Shown here in pieces: positions 43,201 through 53,671 of a DNA stretch of 64,000 bases. The position numbers and the translations under genes were made by a program. Position 1 is the stretch's first letter, and every line of letters begins with the position of its first letter. This DNA is from Isoetes taiwanensis. Taxonomy: Eukaryota; Streptophyta; Lycopodiopsida; Isoetales; Isoetaceae. The stretch covers positions 1,054,001 to 1,118,000 of the forward strand of contig JAJEKV010000054.1 in the NCBI GenBank assembly GCA_021234155.1, given 5' to 3'. Below the pieces are notes generated by a model that saw only the letters and a list, made by a program, of their open reading frames with translations, had not been told where the DNA came from and did not search any database.

Positions 43201-44161
43201 TGCTCAAGCATTATGTGCTCAAGTAGGTATTACATGTGATAAAGAAGGCGCAGAAACATGGTGGGAAACACCATGGAAACATGAAGATTATTTTCATCGT
43301 GACTACTTCAAGCAGTTAGACACTACACAAATTGAAGATGAATCTGATGTTGTTGAGATTGAAGAAGATAATACAAGTATAAGAGACAATAGTGCAAGTG
43401 AATCCCATGACATTGTGGCTGAGATGGAGCTTAGGCACACGTTTGAAGCCATGCTTGATAAGACTGAAAACTCACATTCCCAAGTAGATAGAACCGTGAA
43501 GGTAGACGGTAAACTAGTATGCAAGGCCACTTTAGTGAGCCAGCTTAATGGCAATCCTTGGTTGTCAAAAGATAGATTGACAAAAGTTAAACATCATGCT
43601 TTTCTTGATGCAAATTCGAAGGTAGTAAATGCAGCAACTTCACTTGGAATAGGTTCTGATTGTGCAGTTTATTTTGAGAATGATGAGGAGTTAAGCAAAA
43701 GAATGCGTGGTGGTGGAAGAGAGCAGCAGAAGAGCTTGGTTTGGTACTTGGGACGTGTGCTTTCTATTCGAAAAAAGATTGGAAGAGCTTGGAAGGAAAG
43801 TAGAGAAAGCATTGACCTCATTGATGGGCCCTCATACTTGGTGGAGTTGAATTTGGCATGGTACAATGAACACAAGACGGGAAGGAGGACATGGTTTACC
43901 TATGACAACTTCGATAATCAAGTAATATCGCTTGATTCCGTCATCTCATTGGCTTGTTTGACATATAAGCCTGAAAATGGTAGATACTTTCTTGATGAGA
44001 ATGATAGAAGACAATTTAATGGCTTTCTAAATGATCAAATGAAAGGTATCTAGCATCTAATTAATATGTTTGTATATTTCATTGTGTTTGGATATTGTAG
44101 TCTAATAATTTGTGTTTCTCTTTCTTGCATTTCAGGGAACAAAGGGAAGCAGAAGGTGTGA
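40224..44161 (+). pseudogene. Large-transposon transposase, exon part 3 (catalytic core and C-terminus)
   Basis: Exons: to 40239; 40440-40478; about 40926-41525; about 41560-42675; 42739-44045; 44136-44161, with GT-AG introns (63 bp at 42676-42738). Blocks: GTFRHVSC...LQCSFC; NIIRPGYKRR; IWGGQRMHNFLSINFSGPSL; VAEDETVIKRA; IGFCGLKEGHTCEM; RVLIVNPLHPRLPRLVLSIQ; GPLIGHSSDGDARRRA; HDQDFIHNGKKLINPMDN; VERKDRQNWRAAQRIAS; GSDCCENFFSKVGGM. The conserved acidic residues in AEDET, SSDGD and CCENFF suggest a DDE-type RNase-H core. The tail (YFENDEELS; SLVWYLGRVLSIRKK; YLVELNLAWYNEH) looks BAH/Tudor-like. It resembles an unnamed transposase group that I recall from plant, fungal and invertebrate genomes. 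Stops at 41521, 41552 and 41822 and a shift near 41560 make it inactive. Confidence 0.6.
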
Positions 44162-44425
44162 TTGCCTCAAGGATTGCCTAAGCATCTGTTAGCTGATCAT
44201 AAAGCATGAACGTGAGCATTTGATCATAAACAGTAGCATTTTGTTGTCACCTTAAGGATTCTGTCCAAGACTACAGATTATTTTCATGCTTAAGGCATTT
44301 TGTTAGGATTAATAGCATTTTCAGCTCGGATCTAAATCTCTAAGCATCAGGCTTGGCTTTTTTAACACAGGGGTTTATGTTACTGGCTTCTAAATCTTTT
44401 TATCTTTTGTTTATCTGTACATTAT

Positions 44426-44613
44426 AAGCTGGAATACACGTTTCTAAGTGGGGCCAATGACTTGTCTTTAAACTGTCTGCAATGGAAAGAGCAGAGAAAA
44501 AGATACTACTCTTTTAGTTAAGCTGGAATACACGTTTCTAAGTGGGGCCAATGAGTTGTCTTTAAACTGTCTGCAATGGAAAGAGCAGAGAAAAAGATAC
44601 TACTCTTATAGTT
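44426..44613. repeat. 94-bp tandem duplication
   Basis: AAGCTGGAATACACGTTTCT at 44426 recurs at 44520, nearly identical for the whole unit, in the 3' untranslated region after the transposase. The surrounding 44162-45029 has no gene, only AT-rich sequence with CACATGCATG repeats (44620-44730). Confidence 0.9.
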
Positions 44614-45029
44614 AATATCTTACACATGCATGTCTTCTAAATTTATTTCTCTTTTGTTTATCTCTTTCTCACACATGCATGTCTGTTTACTTATAAATTT
44701 GTCACATGCATGTTTTGGTATGCATGTTTTGAATTGTTCTTTTAGGTTGTTGCAACTGGAATTGTAATAACAGGATTGTAAAAACAGTATTGTAAAAACT
44801 GCTCAACTCGTTCTAAAAACCATTTTATATTCAAATATTTAAACCTGCTTTACAAAAACAGCAAGTGCAGACTTGCCAACCGGTTACAAAACACAGCACA
44901 TCAAAAAAAGCTTACAAGTTCTTTACAAAAACTATGTTTACATAACAGCAATAAGCATTGCATGTTTAAAACTCCAGCAGGGAACAAAAAACTTGAAGAT
45001 TTACAGCAGGGACCAGTATGTTTGAAGAT

Positions 45030-45341
45030 TTACAGCAGGGAAAAAAAACGTGAAGATCTGATATAGCCGAGAACAAAAAACAAGCAGATTTTGGGCATCT
45101 TGAAATCAAAATGAAGGAGAATCCCATCTGCTTCAATATTAAACTGCAAAAGACGCTCTTCCAGTGGATCTACCCGGTCAATCCACTGCTGCACCTTTTC
45201 AGAAATACGGGCTCCCTGTTCCACCAAGCATTGCACCTCCAAGCACGAGAACTTGGCCACCGAAATCATCTGCATGCCCGGATGGTTAGAGGAGGTCGAT
45301 TCCACCATACGCTTCTTGGCAGTACATTTAGTTCTAGCCAT
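45030..45341 (-). CDS. Small protein with histone H3-like N-terminus, inside the large transposon
   Basis: From the ATG at 45341 the minus strand encodes 103 residues starting MARTKCTAKKRMVES. Histone H3 starts MARTKQTARKS, so ARTKxTAxK is shared exactly at the positions read by K4 and T3 binders. The rest (VAKFSCLEVQCLVEQGARIS, then VQQWIDRVDPLEERLLQF) is helical and not histone-like. The open frame extends upstream to 45482 (150 codons), but the extension is low-complexity and I prefer 45341. It lies 0.9 kb past the transposase, on the opposite strand, within the same TIRs, as for accessory genes of plant transposons. H3-tail-like starts occur in some plant transposon proteins to my knowledge. 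Function unknown. Confidence 0.5.
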   Translation of the reverse strand: MARTKCTAKKRMVESTSSNHPGMQMISVAKFSCLEVQCLVEQGARISEKVQQWIDRVDPLEERLLQFNIEADGILLHFDFKMPKICLFFVLGYIRSSRFFSLL

Positions 45342-45517
45342 TTTTCCTTTGAACGAAAGCAAATCGGAAGAGAAGAGCAAATTGGAAGAGAAGAGGAATG
45401 AAGAGAAGAGCTGGCGCCAAACCTGTGCCAAAGTGAGAGAGAATGAAGGAGCTGTGAAGGAGAATGTCCAATCCTCGTCCAATCGACATCATTAAAGCCT
45501 CCATTAAAGGCTATTAT

Positions 45518-45546
45518 TTGCATGGCTCGATTTTCGAGCCATGCAA
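45518..45546. repeat. Perfect 13-bp hairpin
   Basis: TTGCATGGCTCGA / TCGAGCCATGCAA around a TTT loop, about 40 bp upstream of the small minus-strand gene's open frame. Confidence 0.9.
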
Positions 45547-45559
45547 TAGGAAAATCGAA

Positions 45560-46010
45560 CCATATTTCCTATAGGAAAACCTACAATACCATATAATACC
45601 AATAGGAAAACCTATAATACCATATGGATTTCCTAAAACCTATAATATTCCTAATACCTAATACCATATTTCAATGCAATAGTCTTACGTGCAATAAGTT
45701 CATAGTCTTAAGTTCATAAGTTTATACGTTCTAAGTCTGAATCTTGGTCTCAATACAGTATTTCATAGTTCAATACCAAATTCAATGCAATAGTTCAATA
45801 CCATATTTCAATAAATCTTATAGTTCTCAATACCATAATTCAACAACTCTCAATACCATAGTTCAATAGTTCAATATCTTATTTCAATACATAGTTCAAT
45901 AGTTCTCATATTTCCCTATTTCAACAACATAGTTCTCGTACATCATTCTAATAGCATTCTAATAGCATTTCATTCTAATAGCATTCTAAGCTAGTTCTCA
46001 AGTCCAATGG
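45560..46010. repeat. Low-complexity CAATACCATA/AGTTCAATA repeats
   Basis: Degenerate short tandem motifs for about 450 bp, subterminal in the large transposon. No coding. Confidence 0.8.
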
Positions 46011-46124
46011 TGTAATGGGAAAAATATTTCGATTATTCACCTCCTCTGTTGCATAGACCCCGTGATCAACCTGCCATGTTTACCCTGGAACGTGACCAAC
46101 TCAACGTGACCAAGGTCCATGGTG

Positions 46125-46175
46125 GTCCGTGCAAGCATATGGTCCATGCAAGCATATGGTCCATGCACGCATATG
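46125..46175. repeat. 17-bp tandem repeat, three units
   Basis: GTCCRTGCAMGCATATG at 46125, 46142 and 46159, about 200 bp inside the right TIR. A likely subterminal binding array. Confidence 0.9.
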
Positions 46176-46354
46176 GTACAAAGTCGGAAAGGGATTATAT
46201 AATTTGGCACAATCAATCGTAAATCTACGGATAGGGTCTATATTGTATGTTAGTTCGAAAAACCATATGGTATGGGTTTTTCTACTCCAAAAAGCCGTAT
46301 ACAGGGGTTTTTCTATGACCCCTCGAACGCAGATGCCATCTGTCCATATATAGA

Positions 46355-46377
46355 GGTGCACCCCCCGGGGCAATTCC
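46355..46377 (-). repeat. Right TIR and target duplication of the large transposon
   Basis: GGTGCACCCCCCGGG (46355-46369) followed by GCAATTCC. The reverse complement matches the left TIR apart from three substitutions, two of them in the outermost three bases. Confidence 0.75.
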
Positions 46378-47724
46378 TTCTACTAGCTCAGCCCCCATAT
46401 CTTGTCCTTCTACCTCAAATGCTACCATGTTGCCACCACCCCTTCCCCTTATTGATTTATCTCCACCTGCATCCCCCGAAATTTCACATTTAAATAATCC
46501 CATTTCTGAAAAAATAGTTCTGAGTTACAAGTGGAAAATGAGTGTGCTCAGTTTGGTTATGAAGGCAAGGAAAGTTTAATTGCTGAGTCAGATTTAGATG
46601 TGGATTTAGATGTGGAAAGAAATCCTGACAGTACAGCAGAGGAAAACAAGACAATATGTGTGTTTGGGGTCTGGGTTCGGGAACTCCTGGAAGACAGCCC
46701 TCTTTGAGGACCCGTGGATCTAACAGGAGAGTCCGGGGGACTATGTCACGCGGGATTTGCTGAAAGAGAAGAAAAAGAAGAGAACAGAGCAAATGAGAGA
46801 AAGATGATAAGCTTCCTTGATATCAATGATGAAAATACATGAGCTCTCGCAATAGAGAGAAAACTGAAAGGAGACAAGACTCAAAACTCATCTAAAAACT
46901 TATGAGCTAACTCTACTCATATATATAGTACAATGGCCTTGGGCCCAATATAGACACTCTGACTGATCTCGGTGCCTACTCCTGGAAGGAGGCCTGATTT
47001 GCAGGAATGTTGGCGGTGCCTCTTGAAGTGCCTAGAATCACGCTGACGCTGACGCGGGCGGTGACGGGCCGTCACTTGTCTGAACGACGCCTCTTGTTGA
47101 CAGCCAAAGGCTTTGACTGCGTGGTCTGCTGCTTGGTCTTCTGCGGAGCCTTGGATGTCTGACCCGTGGTTGACTGAGGATCTTTGAGCTTGATCTGGTC
47201 TGTCGTATGCATGAATAGTCCTGTACCAGGAGGCACAGGACTAACAATGTGACTCAACTCCAAAAGGGCCTACTCAAAGTCAGCTGGATCAGAACTTAAT
47301 TCCATTTGCAGCACGTGCTTCAAATACCTTAGTTGATATGGTGGCAGGAGACATATATTCCAGGCAAGATCTAAACCTACCTCCTTGTTTGATTGAAATT
47401 AATAGTAATTCTATGATGAAGTCTTATAAAATTAATCTTACTTGCTGTCAGTCAAAATTTTGGACCTGCCCCCATTCTAAAGACTATGATTCTATTGAAA
47501 AAGAAAATATTAAAGAGAATGATACCTCTGTTCTTATAAACCATTGGAATAATGATCATTTCCTATCTTTCTCTCATCCTAAGACATCTAAGCAAAAAAA
47601 TGCCAAACCTTGTAAGAAAGGAATTAAGATGAGGAAGTCTGTCTCAGTTTTGGACACCCCTGCCTTTAATACTAGACATCAATCTAAAAGATCTACTAGA
47701 AGCCAATCTAGAAAATTTATCTAG
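46370..47724 (+). pseudogene. LINE ORF1, second part, with an antisense insertion
   Basis: The frame resumes at 46370 (AIPSTSSAP...LPLIDLSPPASPEISHLN), then in another frame ESLIAESDLDVDLDVERNPD to about 46660. From 47290 it reads FAARASNTLVDMVAGDIYSR and on to SRKFI (47724), basic and Ser/Lys-rich, as ORF1 C-termini are. The segment about 46680-47280 between them reads sensibly only on the minus strand: the complement of 46790-46900 resembles the end of a copia-type LTR (GAGCTCATGTATTTTCATC), and 47263-47072 encodes a Thr/Gln/Lys-rich gag-like tail. I take it as a partial antisense retrotransposon; the ends are not resolved. Confidence 0.45.
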
Positions 47725-47771
47725 TGCTTCCCCTTATTATCTTCTTCTTTTATTGCCTTCCTTTTCATATC

Positions 47772-48405
47772 ATGAAGATAATGACTTGGAATCTCAGGGG
47801 CATTAAAGGGCCTGCAAAGAGGAGAAGGACAATTTCTCAGATCAGGGATTATCAAGCCGATATTATTTTATTGCAAGAGCTTAGACTCCCAAATTTTGAA
47901 TGCTCTAATCTTGCAAACTGGATTGGTCCTGGTTTTTCTTCCTTATGGATTGATGATACTTTGACCTCGGGTTTTTTCTTCCTTATGGATTGATGCTACT
48001 TATCATTATTTGGAGAAATATTTACCATAGCATGGTTTACAACAGTCCTTGCAAAAGTTGGCAGGCTGTCATCTTTAATTATGATGGATCTCAATTTGGT
48101 ATTATAAACATTTATGCCTCTACAATATCTAAAGAAAGAGAAAAGCTTTGGCTTGACATCAGATCTTGGCTCCTCAGTCATAATTCTATATCTTGGATTT
48201 TAGCTGGAGACTTCAACAACACTCCATCCTGGGACCTTAAGCTGTCTATGACAGAGAAATTGAATTGGGAAAATCTTCTAGACACCTTTTTATTTACCCA
48301 TATTCCCTCTTCTACTGCAAAATATACTTGGTCCAACAAGCAAAAGGGCAATTCCAGAGTCTTTTGTGCTCTGGATAGATTTTACATTAACAACTCCAGC
48401 CATGA
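47772..48405 (+). pseudogene. LINE ORF2 endonuclease (APE type), first part
   Basis: Starts MKIMTWNLRGIKG with the N of the W-N-x-R-G motif, then ILLQELRLP (catalytic E), IINIYAS, SWILAGDFNNTPS (D and N), and ALDRFYINNSSH. The SDH block is found after the break, at 58035 (SVSDHQPQ). This nuclease nicks target DNA to prime reverse transcription. It is damaged by a direct duplication TCTTCCTTATGGATTGATG (47938 and 47975), which shifts the frame, and is split at 48405 by the truncated LINE. Confidence 0.85.
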
Positions 48406-49162
48406 GGACTTTAGAGCTTGCCTCAGGAATCCTGGGCTATGATCTAATTAATCTCAGTGAGGAAGACTTCTTTATGCCAGAAAACGGAGAATCTTTGTCC
48501 TCCTTTGGAGGATCTGGAAGGGCAGGAACTCCTTCATCTTTAATTATAAAATTATTCCACCGGAAGGAATAATTAAATAGCTTCAATATGATGTTAGGTG
48601 GATTCAAGAGATTAATGGTTAATTCTATGATTGCTGGTGCGCAAACTCAAATGGAGGAAGATGGATCTAAACACGAACAATGAATGGATAAAGATATTCG
48701 GGGCAGCCAAAGTGATGGAGCATATGGAACAGTGCGGATGCGGATGCTGTTGCGATCAGAATTACAATATCAGAAGAGAATTAATTTGCCAGGCAAAAGA
48801 TAGCAGGGACCGGTTCAACATGGCTAAAGCAAAATCATGTATGTGCATCTACTGCACTTTTCATGAGACGACAAAAGGAAAGGCAAGAAAGATCAAGAAT
48901 TTCAATCTGAAAACTTACCACTGAATGCTCTCTCTTTCGAAAATTATGACAAGGACACAGACTCTATTTAAACTTAGCAAGGTTTTTATCAGTTTTTTTA
49001 TGACACCATGAACAAGTAAAGGTTGATCCCTGATATGCACTCAGGTTTTTTGGATCACCTATCTATTTTAGGGTTCCTCCTCCCTTGAAAAAGGAGTTCC
49101 TGTAAAAGTTTTCACTTATATATATATATAGAAGCCTTCAATAAAAAAAAAAAAAAAAAAAA
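48406..49162 (+). mobile_element. 5'-truncated LINE with split poly(A) tail
   Basis: Insertion into the endonuclease, bounded by ACTCCAGCCATGA at 48393-48405 and 57972-57984. The frame RIFVLLWRIWKGRNSFIFNY (48489) is the C-terminal end of a plant L1 ORF2. The 3' region has the usual GGAGTTCCTGTAAAAG block before AATAAA and a run of about 20 A (49143-49162). The poly(A) next to the right-hand target duplication is at 57948-57970, so the 8.8 kb between is a later guest in the tail. Confidence 0.8.
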
Positions 49163-50050
49163 GTCCGTTTAGATACTAAACTAGACTTTATGCCCTATTA
49201 ATCATTTGATACATAGGACATCCAATTTGCAGCCCCAAATACAGTTAGGTGTCATCTGTATTCAGGCCTTGAACTGAGCCTTTTAGACCATCATGAATAA
49301 ATATTGTTTATAAAGACGCTTGAGTACTTCAGCTATTGATATTATGAACATGTGCCAGCAGAACAAGAAATATAGTTTTAACTATGTGTAAGTTAAGCAT
49401 GTCAAATAATAAAAACAAGTACAATTGAATTGTAGTGCAAATAGCTCTGCATTTTATCGCTGTCAAAATATGGAAAACCCTGTTCCTCTGTTCAAAAAGA
49501 CAAGAAATATACTAATATTTGACCAAATATATCCGTATTTCAACATAGTAAACATGGTAATTATGCCTCTTACTATTTATTGATTCAACTTGAACTCAGG
49601 TCTAGCTATTAGCCACTAGTATGAATATGTAGCATAATAACAGGGGGTTTTTTTTGTATTTTTGTACGATTTTTCCAATGGTTTTTATATGATTTGATGG
49701 GCGTATTGCACAAGGCCTACTAATTAGTATATCTAGAGTGCGCATTGTATTTGCATAGGCTTGAATGAATTTTAATGCCTCTTTTCAATAGTGTAGACCC
49801 ATATATCATATATTTCTCCGTTAAGTTCTATTTTTCGTATTACATTTTATTTTGCTCGACATGCAAAGCTCGAGCAGCTCATTTTAGGGTTCTTGTTAAC
49901 TCCAAAATTAGGTCTCTAGGTTATGGTTTTTGCTGTAAGGGATCTCGATCTCGAAAATCAAAGCAAAATCTGCCGAGTTTGTGGTGATTCAGTGCAGCTT
50001 TATTATAATCCCACAACTCAAATCTTCGGCTTGATTGATTAACCCGTTGG

Positions 50051-50825
50051 AACATAGATTTGGCGTTAGAAAAAAGAGGTATAAAAGCTAATCCGACAGA
50101 ATGGAGAAGGTCTCTAGGTTTTGTTTGTGCCGTTTGGTTATTGGAGCTCTGGACAAAACACAGGCATTCAATTCAGCTGGAGATTTCGTCCTTGTTATAC
50201 GGTGAACTAGCTTCCACAAAGGTATTCAATTTTTGCATTTCTTATGCCAGGCCATTCCGCCATATTCCAGATGGATTTGGACGAGTCCAAACAGTTGCAG
50301 TTGGATTTGGGCTGAGGGTGCTGGCAGTAAGAGCCGTGATCACAAAGCGTGTCGGTTTTGCATCTGTTTTTGTAAGCTGCCATGTTCGAATGCTGAAACC
50401 CTAAAGAGTCAATCATACGCACTTAGCAGAAGTGAAAGGGGGTCAGAACTGGGTACATGCCAACGGATCTAGAATGTGGCTTCCAGGTGGTGGTACTCAC
50501 TTCAAACGTGGCGCATCTGACTATATCCAGAGGTATTCCTCTGCAAATGTGTTTGATAAGACTTGAGTTTAGAACATGCTATGGAAATTGTAGGGAATTC
50601 ATGCAGTGACTGATCCTGTTGGCCAGCTTCATGATACAGGCTCGGAAGAATGACAACTGATGGAAATGGGGACTTTTTAACAGCCAAAAAAACCAAATAC
50701 AGTTCGCTCTAGAGCGTGGCATTCCTGCAATGGTTGCAGTTTTGGGAACAAAGCGGTTGCCTTATCCCAGCCAATCATTTGATATTGTGCATTGTTCACG
50801 TTGTCGAGTTGATTGGCATGAAGAT
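50051..50825 (+). pseudogene. PMT-type S-adenosylmethionine methyltransferase fragments
   Basis: A leader with CTC-rich/TTAGGGTT 5' UTR character (49870-50050) precedes frames giving [20 protein letters not shown] (50452) and [38 protein letters not shown] (50709-50826). The plant Golgi PMT family (QUA2 relatives, probable pectin methyltransferases) has V-F-P-G-G-G-T-Q-F-x-x-G, E-R-G-I-P-A-x-x-A-V-M-G-T-x-R-L-P-[FY]-P and H-C-x-R-C-R-V-x-W-H, in that order; the last favours the PMT24-28 clade. Only the methyltransferase start is present, separated by intron-like sequence. Not functional. Confidence 0.75.
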
Positions 50826-52416
50826 GGTAAGGTTCAAGATGTGATTTATGGTCTTGTTTGGAACTGTTTTTGGTCTCCTCTTAGCATTTGCACGTGCATA
50901 CATCTGTGAAATGGAAAGAGAGAATTACTTCCTTGTTTCTCTGTTATGGACGTCTTATAAAAGGGACATCTTATGGACATCTCCCCTGCTGTGCCTGGCA
51001 TCTATCAGAGGTCCATGTAGTTTGCTGTCCCAGTAGTGTAAATCTTGAATTTTGTCATATTGAGATCCTGAGGCAGCTCCAAGTTCCATTTGTTTCATGC
51101 AGCCTAACTGAAAGATGCATGGCTGAATCATTCTGCAAATGATATGACAGCTCCTTGGTAATAGTCAAACCATCAGATTGAAGTTGGCATGATGGGATTG
51201 CAAAAGGAAGTTCATTTTTTTTAAGACTTAACATTTTGTGCTTTTCAAGGGATGCACCGATGGCATTCAAAAGTGGGTTTTCCATTATATGTACGAAGGA
51301 GAGATGAAACCATCCAGGGGTTCTACTAGAGGATTGATTCTTCCAGAATTGGAGGACTGCATTTTCTTTTCGTTTGAGTTCCATTCCTGCTTAAAGCACC
51401 TCAGCATACCCCACGTTGAGGGCGAACGAACTTTACTTGGTAACTTCAGTTGCCCAAGAGCTATGCTTAGTGGCTTTGTAGAGAGATTTATAGCCTACGA
51501 CAATTAAAGAAAGCACAGGTCTTCATAGAGATTCTCACCATGAGAGGCTGGTGGGTAAGGACAGGTTGTTTTGGAGTATTATAATTTTCTCCTTACTTTC
51601 CTGATTGGAGAGTACCACTTATAAATCCTCCATGTAAGTCAGTAGGAGAATGCTGAGAGGAGGTTACGCATTCCCAAATACAGTTGCAGGTGTCTTGAAT
51701 GAAGTTGTATTAGGTTTTTATAGAATAAAACATCGCCAGTAGCATCATGGTGCTGCAAAATGGCATTATAATGTAGGGGCAGTAAAAGAGTTCTGCACTT
51801 GACTTTGTAACACTTCTTTTGATTTATTTTCTTTGCTTGTTTGCTCTTGTTTTCTCTTTCTTTAGCACTTTAGCCTCGTGCAGTGTTGAGAATAATGACC
51901 AAAGTCAGCATGGCCAATGTGTGGCTTTTCTTGTCATCTAACAGGCTTGGAAAAGAAAATCAAAATAAGAAACTTTGATACATAGCCTAGAATTCGGGAT
52001 CTTTTTTGAGATTTGGCAAAGTTGGCTCGTATTTGTTAACCTAGAATCCAGATTTTTTTTCGAGATTCAGCAAAGTTGGTTCTTATTTGTTGAAGCTTAT
52101 TCTTCCGTTCTCACTTATTTCATTTACTTCATGTAGTAGAATATTTGCTATGCTCGTATTTTCTACCACCTTATTGTAATTTTGGTAAGCTCCCATGATC
52201 GAATGCAGATCGAATGCAGAAACCATAAAGTAGCCCTAATATCCGGCTACATGTTTTGCATGTTTTATGTTTTTATGTATGTTTGCTTTTTTTAGGGCCC
52301 GAAGGGCCCAAATTTTTTTTTTAGTACAACAACCAACATATAACTATCATTAACATGAATTAACACAACCATTGGGTCTAACACATTTAAATTAAAATCC
52401 CCCTTAAACCCCCTTT

Positions 52417-52691
52417 GGTTTGGGTGCATATTCACACGGGGGGTGACGTAGGGCAGCGAGAGCCCTTATAATTATGTTTTGCACGTATAAATTCCACACC
52501 ATATTGTATTTTAGTTGAAATCTTATAGTATTTTGCAAATCTTGTTATACAGTATAGCAAATTTTGTACTTGCATACCCCACAAACGAGGAATTTTACGT
52601 ACGGTGTAGATTAAGGAATAAGGGGTGAATATGCCTATCCAATAGCTCTCGTTGCCCGGAGTCACCCCCCGTGTGAATATGCACCCAAACC
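52417..52691. repeat. 275-bp MITE-like unit with perfect 31-bp inverted ends
   Basis: GGTTTGGGTGCATATTCACA...GTGAC at 52417-52447 is the exact reverse complement of 52661-52691. The same unit, lacking its outer ~8 bp, ends copy 1 (7961-8226). It may be the true end module of the carrier element or a MITE that joined it early, since both copies have it at the same place. Confidence 0.8.
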
Positions 52692-53459
52692 ACACAGATA
52701 AAATCACACAGATATGAGCTACAAAAACCAGTGAAAATTTGTTCATAAACTTATAATGATGCATCATGCTTTTGATAAAGTCACGTGAATATGAGCTAAA
52801 AAACCAGTAGAAAGTTTGTTCAGATAACACCAGTTTAACTTCATCATGCTTCCGCATCCTTTTGTGCTCAACAAAAACACATGGAGGAAAAGAACCGGTT
52901 ACCTGTATTAGAACCATAAGCAAATTAGCCTTGAAAAAGGGTAAATGCCTAAGCTAAAGCAGGTAAGCAATAGTCCTTTTCGGCTTAACGCCCTTCACCA
53001 TCTAAGAAACGAATGGTAATTTCAATCTTAAGAGTACACATGCCAACCATCAATTTTCAGTAATATATTAGCTTCTGCTACAACATGTCAGCATATTAGC
53101 AAGACTGGCTAGCATGTCCTGTCCATCACTAATGTATAATCATAACCAATTTTACCAGTAGTTAAATAGATTCACACGCTTCCCCAATACATCTCTGCAT
53201 GCTACATGTTTAACAACATATTCTACTTTGAAGGTTAAAGCACATTTCAGGAAAAATAAGGCATAGCAAAAGCATATCTATGTTACACGAATGCAAGGCA
53301 CATCTGGCTAACAATATGGTCTAAGAAAATCCGATCTGTCATTTATGGCACCTGGCTTATTTTTATCTACTGTTCTGCCATGATCTGAGGCTAGCTCCTA
53401 CACCTCAAAAGGAAAACAGTTATAATCCTAAATTATTTTGCGAATATGTTTCCACATCT

Positions 53460-53671
53460 ATTCAGTAGATCTAAATATCTCAATTCGTTGCAGTATTGGT
53501 GATATCAGCATCATGCTCCATATCAACTTGTTTTCTCTTTGCATATCTGTCATCAGTTGCTGGGATGGAGAAATCTTCAACAAATTCTTCCTGATTTTCC
53601 AGTGTAAGCTGCATGTATTGCGCAGGCTGCTTATCTTGTGCAGGCTGACTAGCTTGCAGAACTGTGCCCAT
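53460..53671 (-). pseudogene. First-exon copy of an unidentified gene (repeat A)
   Basis: The minus strand encodes MGTVLQASQPAQDKQPAQ, then LTLENQEEFVEDFSIPATDD and VDMEHDADITNTATN, the same as 57318-57128 in repeat B. Upstream (53720-53870, minus) lies a 5'-UTR-like leader with AAACCCTAAAGGC. It lacks the last 10 bp of the exon and the splice site present in B. Confidence 0.45.

Larger units (their letters stand above)
26088..46369 (+). mobile_element. 20.3-kb TIR DNA transposon with 8-bp target duplication
   Basis: GCAATTCC flanks both ends (26080-26087, 46370-46377), and joining the flanks restores the LINE ORF1 frame. The left end CAAGGGGGGTTCACC and the reverse complement of the right end, CCCGGGGGGTGCACC, match at 12 of 15 positions. 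Inside is a multi-exon transposase on the plus strand (27339-44161) and a small minus-strand gene (45030-45341). The copia element (28166-33162) and the two hairpin-ended elements (33419-40223) are later guests; without them the transposon is about 8.5 kb. An 8-bp duplication is typical of hAT and P-like elements. The transposase is not a recognisable hAT. Confidence 0.75.
49624..52691 (+). mobile_element. Gene-fragment-carrying element, copy 2 (PMT pieces)
   Basis: Left ~119 bp homologous to 6040-6155 and right ~390 bp homologous to 7790-8226, different interior. Comparison with the empty repeat B places the insertion after CACTAGTATG. The right flank reads ...ACACAGATAAAATC against ...AAGCACATAAAATC in the empty site, so a few bases changed and no clean target duplication is visible. 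The interior 49870-50830 is gene-derived, and 51500-52290 has no recognisable content. Confidence 0.7.
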
